Below are positions 42,986 through 47,951 of a DNA stretch of 47,951 bases, piece by piece. Source of the stretch: a virus; the IMG/VR virus record IMGVR_UViG_3300037961_001050, positions 1 through 47,951 of that record; one strand, 5' to 3'. The position numbers and the translations under genes were made by a program. The stretch's first letter is position 1, and each line of letters opens with the position of its first letter. The notes under the pieces are model-generated. The model was not told the DNA's origin. It searched no databases and saw only the letters and a program-made list of their open reading frames with translations.

Positions 42986-43269
42986 TGATATACTCTGGCA
43001 ACTCTCCATTCATGAAGAAAAAGAAAAGTAAAGTAAAGGGTGGAGGAACTAAAAAAGTTTGTTTACCTGCTGCTAAAGTAAGATCAATGAGTAAAGCTGA
43101 AAGAGCTAAAGTTGTTAGAGCTAAAGAGTCTGCTGGTAAAAAAGGAAAGTATAAGAGATCAAGTAAGTCTAATGTTAAAGGTGCTCGTAAAAAAGGAGCC
43201 ACACTAAGAGACTGGTTTGAAAAAGAAAATTGGATTAACGTTAAAACAGGAAAGCCTTGCGGCGATTAA
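42985..43269 (+). CDS. Small basic protein (paralogue of 1-219), 94 aa
   Basis: 94 residues, start shared with the previous stop (TAATG). An internal Met at residue 10 before K-K-K-K-S-K is another possible start. The centre K-V-C-L-P-A-A-K-V-R-S-M-S-K-A-E-R parallels R-C-L-P-L-A-K-A-R-R-L-S-K-K-Q in the gene at 1-219. The end adds T-L-R-D-W-F-E-K-E-N-W-I-N-V-K and K-P-C-G-D. Extremely Lys/Arg-rich. Function unknown; DNA condensation or packaging with the genome is a reasonable guess. Confidence 0.75.
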   Translation: MIYSGNSPFMKKKKSKVKGGGTKKVCLPAAKVRSMSKAERAKVVRAKESAGKKGKYKRSSKSNVKGARKKGATLRDWFEKENWINVKTGKPCGD

Positions 43270-43273
43270 TATT

Positions 43274-43558
43274 ATGGCATATAAATTACCACCAATTTTA
43301 AAAGTAGATAAGTCTACTTTAAAATGTAATAAACCTAGAAAAACACCTGGTCACAAAACTAAATCACATATAGTTAAAGCTTGTGAAGGAGGTAGAGAAA
43401 AGATAATTAGATTTGGTCAGCAAGGAGTAAGTACTGCTGGTAAAAAGCAAGATGCTAAATCAAAAGCAAGACGTAAAAGTTTTAAAGCTCGTCACGCTAA
43501 AAATATTAAGAAAGGTAAAATGTCCGCTGCATACTGGGCAAATAAAGTAAAATGGTAA
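43274..43558 (+). CDS. Small basic protein (paralogue of 221-511), 94 aa
   Basis: Start at the ATG at 43274 after TAATATT; an in-frame extension upstream would overlap the previous gene and is less likely. The product has K-C-N-K-P-R-K-T-P-G, V-K-A-C-E-G-G-R-E-K-I-I-R-F-G, R-R-K-S-F-K-A-R-H and S-A-A-Y-W-A-N-K-V-K-W, the same blocks as the protein at 221-511. Two Cys positions of that copy (after R-H-K and in Y-W-A-C) are Lys/Asn-type here. It is the last plus-strand gene before the terminator. Confidence 0.8.
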   Translation: MAYKLPPILKVDKSTLKCNKPRKTPGHKTKSHIVKACEGGREKIIRFGQQGVSTAGKKQDAKSKARRKSFKARHAKNIKKGKMSAAYWANKVKW

Positions 43559-43605
43559 GGAACAAATAAATAATGGGCGTACCATACCCAAATGTTCCTG
43601 TAACC

Positions 43606-43636
43606 AAGGGAGGCTTAATCGGCCTCCCTTTTTTTT
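43606..43636 (+). terminator. Strong rho-independent terminator at the convergent junction
   Basis: AAGGGAGGC at 43606-43614 pairs with GCCTCCCTT at 43622-43630 (nine bases, seven-base loop) and runs into eight T (43629-43636). It ends the plus-strand operon. The T run overlaps the stop codon of nrdA on the other strand. On the minus strand the stem lacks a following T run, so it is mainly one-directional. Confidence 0.9.
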
Positions 43637-45329
43637 ATCCATCACACGCCACGCACTCTTCCATAGCCTTAGCAGCTATGTCTCCACGTAGTACTGATTC
43701 AGTTCTCATATAGTACAATGTTTTAATTCCTTTTTTCCATGCGTCTAAATGTACTTGATTAATCCATTTAGGATCTGCTTGAGATGGAAAAGCTAGATTT
43801 AAACTTACACTCTGATCTATATACTGTTGACGTATACCAGCTTGTCTTACTAATTCTAACTGGTTTATTTCTTTAAATGTTTTAAATACTTCTTTGGTAT
43901 CTTCGTCTAATTCTTTTATATCCTGGACCGAACCACCATCTGCTAATATTTTGTCCCATATTTCTTTTGTATTTAATTTTAATTTGTCTAACACTTTTTC
44001 TAGTGTAGGATTTTTTCTTATGAATGTTCCTTTAGCAGACTGCTCCGTAAATACGTTTGCTGCCCACGGTTCAATCCCGGGAGAGATATTCCCAGACAAC
44101 TTGCTATTAGATACAGTGGGAGCAATAGCACGTAAATGGGTATTGCGAAAGCCAGTACCGACACACCAAAGAGGTTCTCCATAAACATCAGCAAGAGCCA
44201 TGCTAGCTCTTTCAGACTCGATTTTAATTTGACTAAAAATTCTTCTTGTTTCATATTGTGATAATAAACCCTCAAATGGTAAACCTTTTTCTTGCAAATA
44301 TGTATGCCAACCTAATACACCAAGACCTAATGCTCTACCTTTTTCAGCAGCTCTTACAGAGTTTTCAAAACCTTTTCTGTATTTAGATCTTTGTATAAAC
44401 TCTTCAAGCACTCCATCAAGAAACCATATTGAGTCATAAATAATATTTGTATTTTTCCACTCGTCATACTTAGCTAGGTTTAAACTAGATAGACAACAAA
44501 CGAATGAATGATTTTCATCTGTATGTAATGTAATCTCACTACATATATTTGTCATATGTACTTTTAAAGCGTTGTCTTTGTACGCCGCTGGATTTTGTTT
44601 GTTAGTGTTACCCTTAAAAAGTATATAAGGTTCTCCAGTCGCTTTACGTTTTTGTAATAGCTTTCCCCACTTCTGTCTAGCTTTTTTATCCCCGCTAATA
44701 AGTCTTCGCATGAATTTATCGCCGACGACAGCGCATTGATGTAGGTTAAGCGATTGTCTGTTAACGTCTCCTTTAGGTTCTCTAATCTCGAGCCACTCTT
44801 CAAAATCGGGGTGATCAATGTTAATGTTAACTGATGCAGCTCCTCGTCTGACAGATCCTTGATTAGTGGCAAGTATTGTGCTATCGTATATTTTACAAAA
44901 AGGCACAACTCCGTCGCTTGTTCCATTACCTGTTATTTTTGCACCGGCGGGTCTGATTTGATTTATACCGATACCAACTCCACCGCCGTGTTTAGCGAGT
45001 AGCATCATCTCCAAATTTTTCTGACCAATGTCAATAATACTGTCAGCAACGTCAATACCAAAGCAAGAAATAGGAAGCCCACGATCAGTTCCAGTATTTG
45101 AAAGAACCGGAGAAGCAAGGCATAACCAACCTTTCCATATGTAATCAAAAAATGTTTTAGCATACTCTGGTTTTTTTAAACGTTTAGCTACAGTAGTAGC
45201 AACTCTCATATAAGCTTCTCTAGGTGTTTCACCGTTATATAAATAACCTCCACCTATAGTTTTCTTATATACTTCTGTGTCACCCCAACTTGGGTAGTCC
45301 ACACCTTTAACCCAATTGTTATTCCACAT
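43635..45329 (-). CDS. nrdA: Class I ribonucleotide reductase alpha subunit
   Basis: 564 residues, much shorter than E. coli NrdA (761). It reduces ribonucleoside diphosphates to deoxynucleotides with NrdB. Active-site features are present: S-C-F-G-I-D (C89), N-I-C-S-E-I (N261, C263, E265), V-C-C-L-S-S-L-N-L (C278), L-Y-Y-M-R-T (the paired Tyr of the radical path) and a C-terminal E-C-V-A-C-D-G for re-reduction by thioredoxin or glutaredoxin. The N-terminus begins near the catalytic domain, with no ATP-cone, so dATP feedback at that site should be missing. It overlaps nothing essential on the plus strand but its stop lies in the terminator T run. Confidence 0.96.
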   Translation of the reverse strand: MWNNNWVKGVDYPSWGDTEVYKKTIGGGYLYNGETPREAYMRVATTVAKRLKKPEYAKTFFDYIWKGWLCLASPVLSNTGTDRGLPISCFGIDVADSIIDIGQKNLEMMLLAKHGGGVGIGINQIRPAGAKITGNGTSDGVVPFCKIYDSTILATNQGSVRRGAASVNINIDHPDFEEWLEIREPKGDVNRQSLNLHQCAVVGDKFMRRLISGDKKARQKWGKLLQKRKATGEPYILFKGNTNKQNPAAYKDNALKVHMTNICSEITLHTDENHSFVCCLSSLNLAKYDEWKNTNIIYDSIWFLDGVLEEFIQRSKYRKGFENSVRAAEKGRALGLGVLGWHTYLQEKGLPFEGLLSQYETRRIFSQIKIESERASMALADVYGEPLWCVGTGFRNTHLRAIAPTVSNSKLSGNISPGIEPWAANVFTEQSAKGTFIRKNPTLEKVLDKLKLNTKEIWDKILADGGSVQDIKELDEDTKEVFKTFKEINQLELVRQAGIRQQYIDQSVSLNLAFPSQADPKWINQVHLDAWKKGIKTLYYMRTESVLRGDIAAKAMEECVACDG

Positions 45330-45534
45330 CTTCTTCAGTAATTATTCTTTTTTCTTTTTGTTTTAATTCTTCTACAAGTTTAGTCCACTCATCTTTACCT
45401 ATGTGTAATTGAAAAGCAGTTAGCGTTCCTTTACACAACGTTTCATTAGCAGCAACTTGTTTTAATAAATGACTAACAACATTTGTTAATGCATCTATTT
45501 TCTTTTTCATTTCTATTAATTTACTTTCTTTCAT
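45319..45534 (-). CDS. Small coiled-coil protein between nrdB and nrdA, 71 aa
   Basis: ATG at 45534, two bases after the nrdB stop; a TTG at 45543 is a longer alternative. It ends inside the start of nrdA (11-base overlap), so the three genes are coupled. The first half is helical (L-I-E-M-K-K-K-I-D-A-L-T-N-V-V-S-H-L-L-K-Q), then C-K-G-T-L-T-A-F, and a charged tail K-L-V-E-E-L-K-Q-K-E-K-R. Not NrdI or glutaredoxin: no Cys pair. Its role is unknown; its location suggests association with the reductase. Confidence 0.68.
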   Translation of the reverse strand: MKESKLIEMKKKIDALTNVVSHLLKQVAANETLCKGTLTAFQLHIGKDEWTKLVEELKQKEKRIITEEDVE

Positions 45535-45536
45535 GT

Positions 45537-46505
45537 CTACCAAATATCTTCAAAGTCTTCGTTTTCATTTGCTTTACTATAGTCAGTTGGCCTAATAGCG
45601 AAAAAATCAGTATGAGTATGACCACCTGTAAGATGATAAAACCAATCAAGATTCGCAGCAGCTTCTTCATCGTAATTAAAAAAGCGTCTTTTATCTGTGT
45701 AACCAAGCTCAACAAGTTTTTCATTTGTTCTTTTTCTAATAAATTGTTTTAAATCGTTTGATGATAAGTTTTCTATATCACCCATCTCAAACATTTTGTC
45801 TATATATTTTTCTTCTAGCTCTAACATAATTTTAGCAGCTGCATATATATCTTCTTTACACTCTTGTTTTAGATCAGGTATTTCGTCACACATATGTCTA
45901 AATAATTGACAACCCATACGACTATGTAATGACTCGTCTCTTACAGACCATTTCATTTGTTGACCTATTCCTTTGAGAAGATTACGAAGCTGAAAACTAT
46001 ATAGAACAGCAAAAGCGCTATACAGGCTAACTCCCTCAGCAAAGGCTGAAAAGATAGCCAAGCTACGGCCAATACCACGTGGATCAGCACCGTCATAAGC
46101 AACCAGATTATCAAATCTATCAGCAGTCGCCTCTTCGTGTAAAAACGCTTCAAAGTTTTCCAGTCCCAGTGTTTCATTTAAATAACTATAAGCTACAGCA
46201 TGTATTGTTTCTTGTGAGCCGAACATCATAGCCATTTGCTGTATCTCATGTTTTGGAAACCATGACACGACTTTTTGTGTCCAGTAATCAGACACCGCAC
46301 ATTCTGTTTGTGCAAATCCTAATAATATATTACCTACTAAATTTTTTTCTGCATCAGTAAGCTTTTCGTTCCAGTCTTTAACATCACCTGACATAGGTAT
46401 TTCTGTGTGTAACCAGAAAGCTTGCGCTTGCTTTAGCCAACCTTCATTATAATATATTGGGTATTCAAAAGGTTTATAAGGTATTCTTTCTTTAAATAAA
46501 CTCAT
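45537..46505 (-). CDS. nrdB: Class I ribonucleotide reductase beta subunit
   Basis: Start at the ATG at 46505 (M-S-L-F-K-E-R-I-P-Y), one base after the upstream gene; 322 residues, slightly below E. coli NrdB (375). It houses the di-iron/tyrosyl radical centre. Ligands are E68 (F-A-Q-T-E, Glu where E. coli has Asp84, with the same 31-residue spacing to the next ligand), E99 and H102 (E-T-I-H), E157 (F-A-E-G), E191 and H194 (R-D-E-S-L-H). Radical Tyr is Y106 (A-V-A-Y). The C-terminus E-N-E-D-F-E-D-I-W is the acidic tail that binds the alpha subunit. Confidence 0.95.
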   Translation of the reverse strand: MSLFKERIPYKPFEYPIYYNEGWLKQAQAFWLHTEIPMSGDVKDWNEKLTDAEKNLVGNILLGFAQTECAVSDYWTQKVVSWFPKHEIQQMAMMFGSQETIHAVAYSYLNETLGLENFEAFLHEEATADRFDNLVAYDGADPRGIGRSLAIFSAFAEGVSLYSAFAVLYSFQLRNLLKGIGQQMKWSVRDESLHSRMGCQLFRHMCDEIPDLKQECKEDIYAAAKIMLELEEKYIDKMFEMGDIENLSSNDLKQFIRKRTNEKLVELGYTDKRRFFNYDEEAAANLDWFYHLTGGHTHTDFFAIRPTDYSKANENEDFEDIW

Positions 46506-46506
46506 T

Positions 46507-46656
46507 TTAATTATAAGGCATTTCAAATGCTATGTCTACAAACGGTAGATATAACACATATGTTAATTGTTTTTCTTCTTCATAAGCTCTTATACCGAAT
46601 AATATACCCGGATAAAAACCTATTGACAAAGACCAGTTCCATTTTTCTTTATCCAT
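46507..46656 (-). CDS. Small hydrophobic protein, 49 aa
   Basis: Start at the ATG at 46656 (M-D-K-E-K-W), whose first bases overlap the end of the preceding small gene. The product contains W-S-L-S-I-G-F-Y-P-G-I-L-F-G-I-R-A-Y and Y-V-L-Y-L-P-F-V-D-I-A-F-E. I recall the G-F-Y-P-G-I-L-F-G pattern in small unassigned phage proteins next to nucleotide-metabolism genes. Beta-hairpin or peripheral membrane nature is possible. It ends one base before nrdB and is likely co-translated. Confidence 0.7.
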   Translation of the reverse strand: MDKEKWNWSLSIGFYPGILFGIRAYEEEKQLTYVLYLPFVDIAFEMPYN

Positions 46657-46822
46657 AAACTTTAATATTATATTGGTCTTGATAACCAACTAGTTCTTTA
46701 TATTTTACTTTTCCTCTTTGTTCCCACGACCATTTAACCCACTTGTCAATTTGTCGTTCTGCATATTTTTTCCTAGCTATTATTTTAGATAACTTAGGAT
46801 TAACCTTACTGTTTCGTCGCAT
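46649..46822 (-). CDS. Small basic Trp-rich protein, 57 aa
   Basis: 58-codon frame with ATG at 46822, overlapping the end of the resolvase gene by 43 bases and the next start by 8. The product is basic and helical: M-R-R-N-S-K-V-N-P-K, I-A-R-K-K-Y-A-E-R-Q-I-D-K-W-V-K-W-S-W (split here near residue 15), ending Y-K-E-L-V-G-Y-Q-D-Q-Y. Without it there would be a ~120-base gap in an otherwise gap-free operon. No function is recognised; nucleic-acid binding is possible. Confidence 0.6.
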   Translation of the reverse strand: MRRNSKVNPKLSKIIARKKYAERQIDKWVKWSWEQRGKVKYKELVGYQDQYNIKVYG

Positions 46823-47238
46823 TCTTTTTGATTTTGAGGTTTAAACAATATCGTATCAGGATAATTTTTTACTACATATTTTTTAAATAATTTCCAACGT
46901 AAAGGAAAGGACTCATTAGCTCTACCCTTACATTCAATTATAAAACTATAATCAGGACAAACAAAATCAGGAGTATATTTAATTGGTAATATTTTTTTTC
47001 TACCACGTTGTTTAAACTCTCCTTTACCATTTGCTGTTCGTTCATATGAAGCGTTGTCAAACATATAGCCTTCAACAACTTCAAATGTAGCTCCTTCATA
47101 TGTAGCTTTTATCTTAGCTTTTTTAAGAGCTTGATACATATAACGCTCAAGACCTGAGGCAAATTTGATACCATCATATGTTACCTTTTTTGCCTGTACA
47201 GGTCCGCGTTTTTTTCTTTTATAGATCTTCTTCTTCAT
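46780..47238 (-). CDS. T7 endonuclease I-like Holliday junction resolvase
   Basis: Start placed at the ATG at 47238 (M-K-K-K-I-Y-K-R-K-K); an in-frame ATG at 47253 is possible and would increase overlap with the previous gene. 152 residues, like T7 gp3 (149). Motifs: F-A-S-G-L-E (E31), Y-T-P-D-F (D91), I-I-E-C-K-G-R (E102, K104), the E/D/ExK metal site of this endonuclease family. The N-terminus is very basic. The enzyme resolves branched DNA before packaging and can degrade host DNA. Confidence 0.87.
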   Translation of the reverse strand: MKKKIYKRKKRGPVQAKKVTYDGIKFASGLERYMYQALKKAKIKATYEGATFEVVEGYMFDNASYERTANGKGEFKQRGRKKILPIKYTPDFVCPDYSFIIECKGRANESFPLRWKLFKKYVVKNYPDTILFKPQNQKECDETVRLILSYLK

Positions 47239-47524
47239 AATGTAATCCGTCATTACCGTTCTGACCTATAACGTTCATTCTATTTAACATACATTCTTCT
47301 ACTTCATCTCTTAAACATTCTCTAGCTGCTTGTATATATAACAACGCATCCATTATTTCTTCTTGTACATCAATTAGAAAATCATTGAGATCTTTATCTT
47401 TGCCCTCGACCTCCTCCATCATCATTGCACCGTACTTAGCTTGACCAATCAGACTACGTTGGTCTATCTTTTCGATTACTTTGTGTACTATTTTATCGTC
47501 TGTTTTTACTACGTATTTATTCAT
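47219..47524 (-). CDS. MazG/all-alpha NTP pyrophosphatase-like protein, 101 aa
   Basis: 101 residues; its start overlaps the previous gene's stop by eight bases. Residues ~20-70 show S-L-I-G-Q-A-K-Y-G-A-M-M, then V-Q-E-E-I-M-D-A-L-L-Y-I-Q-A-A-R, matching the E-E-x-x-D helix of small all-alpha NTP pyrophosphatases. The first E-rich helix of a full MazG (E-E-x-x-E) is only loosely present (M-M-E-E-V-E). It may hydrolyse a specific dNTP to shape the phage nucleotide pool. Pairing with a typical MazG upstream supports this; substrate unknown. Confidence 0.65.
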   Translation of the reverse strand: MNKYVVKTDDKIVHKVIEKIDQRSLIGQAKYGAMMMEEVEGKDKDLNDFLIDVQEEIMDALLYIQAARECLRDEVEECMLNRMNVIGQNGNDGLHYEEEDL

Positions 47525-47945
47525 CTTTTACAAATGTTCCGTTAATCATTTTACCTTTACGTTTACTAATAACTTTATAAGCTTCAGCAATACAGGTTTC
47601 TATATGTACTCCTTGTAAATGAGCTAGGTTTGTCAATACTACAACCATATCACCTATTGCATCGATAACTTCAGCTTTATCATTATTTAATAATGCTTTA
47701 GCTAATTCACCAGCTTCTTCTTGAAGCTTAACGTATTGAGTATGTGAATTACCTTTATCGTATAATCCTCTAGTTCGAGCCCATTCTCTAATGTTTTCAA
47801 ACATTTTTAAAGGTTTTTTAGTACACTTAGGTCTTTCAGATCTTATATCTGTATTCATTGGTACATCATCACCCCATAATTCAGGAGCTTTAAACCACTC
47901 AGCAAATGCTTTATTATACACATAACATCTATTGTTATTGTACAT
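47517..47945 (-). CDS. mazG: MazG-like nucleoside triphosphate pyrophosphohydrolase
   Basis: 142 residues from the ATG at 47945; the window ends six bases upstream, so a longer gene cannot be excluded. An internal Met at residue 48 (M-F-E-N-I-R-E-W-A) is where the conserved domain begins and is another possible start. The MazG metal site is clear: K-L-Q-E-E-A-G-E-L-A-K-A (E-E-x-x-E) and E-V-I-D-A-I-G-D-M-V-V-V-L (E-x-x-D). The family hydrolyses NTPs or dNTPs to monophosphates; phage versions are thought to tune nucleotide pools or host signalling. It appears first in the reductase operon. Confidence 0.88.
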   Translation of the reverse strand: MYNNNRCYVYNKAFAEWFKAPELWGDDVPMNTDIRSERPKCTKKPLKMFENIREWARTRGLYDKGNSHTQYVKLQEEAGELAKALLNNDKAEVIDAIGDMVVVLTNLAHLQGVHIETCIAEAYKVISKRKGKMINGTFVKDE

Positions 47946-47951
47946 AGAGGT

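Noticed and set aside
43573-43716. 47-codon plus-strand frame running through the terminator into nrdA
   Set aside because: It crosses the terminator hairpin and continues antisense in nrdA; the tail of the product is only the complement of the reductase C-terminus.
1-47951. tRNA genes, CRISPR array, integrase or transposase, attachment sites
   Set aside because: Genes cover nearly the whole window and no gap is large enough for unexplained RNA genes. No cloverleaf, regularly spaced repeats or recombinase motifs were noticed.

Overview
The window is part of a tailed double-stranded DNA phage genome of low GC content (about one third by eye), almost certainly marine or aquatic. Apart from one partial gene at the left edge and a MazG gene that may run off the right edge, the genes appear complete. 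They are packed with gaps of a few bases or with 1-nt stop-start overlaps. Shine-Dalgarno motifs are essentially absent; starts instead follow A/T-rich leaders of the type aaattATG. With Bacteroidota-style signal peptides (one is probably cleaved near Ser-Gln), this suggests a Bacteroidota (flavobacterial) host, but this is inference. The packaging, portal, capsid and tail-hub block looks most like that of crAss-like, short-tailed phages. That placement comes from recalled family resemblance and was not checked by search.

Layout. Positions 1-511 hold two small basic proteins. Positions 549-3365 hold two tandem tail-fibre genes with self-cleaving S74 chaperone ends. Positions 3448-6054 hold a phage GroEL, a phage GroES (in the order groEL-groES) and a winged-helix-like gene. 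Positions 6039-9213 hold small structural or unknown genes, followed at 9213-9966 by a putative HExxH protease and a three-helix holin-like protein. Positions 10030-11312 hold short genes, including a second, double GroES-like protein and a likely small terminase. Positions 11312-28070 are the morphogenesis block: terminase, portal, scaffold-like protein, major capsid protein, connector or ring proteins, a two-gene tail hub and a GNAT-like protein. Positions 28072-39720 encode likely ejected internal proteins, including one 3054-residue protein with zincin-like and HAD-phosphatase-like motifs. Positions 39726-42116 are an envelope-directed cassette: a lipoprotein, a 29-residue cationic peptide, an outer-membrane-barrel-like protein, a membrane coiled coil and a secreted thioredoxin-fold protein without a CxxC. 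Positions 42119-43558 hold an M15 peptidase (endolysin candidate) and several small basic proteins, two of them related to the pair at the left edge. A strong rho-independent terminator at 43606-43636 ends the plus-strand block.

From 43635 to the right edge all genes are on the minus strand and form a nucleotide-metabolism operon: two MazG-type pyrophosphatases, a T7-endonuclease-I-like resolvase, small unknown genes, and class I ribonucleotide reductase beta (nrdB) and alpha (nrdA).

Together this reads as a lytic phage with nucleotide supply on one strand and virion assembly, folding and lysis on the other. No integrase, CRISPR array, tRNA or insertion sequence was seen. The points most worth following are: the chaperonin set (GroEL, GroES and a double GroES-like protein); a sharply GC-rich tract inside the terminase gene; an 11-base motif (AAGTGAYTATA) in three intergenic gaps that may be a phage promoter; the envelope cassette; and the duplicated pair of small basic proteins.
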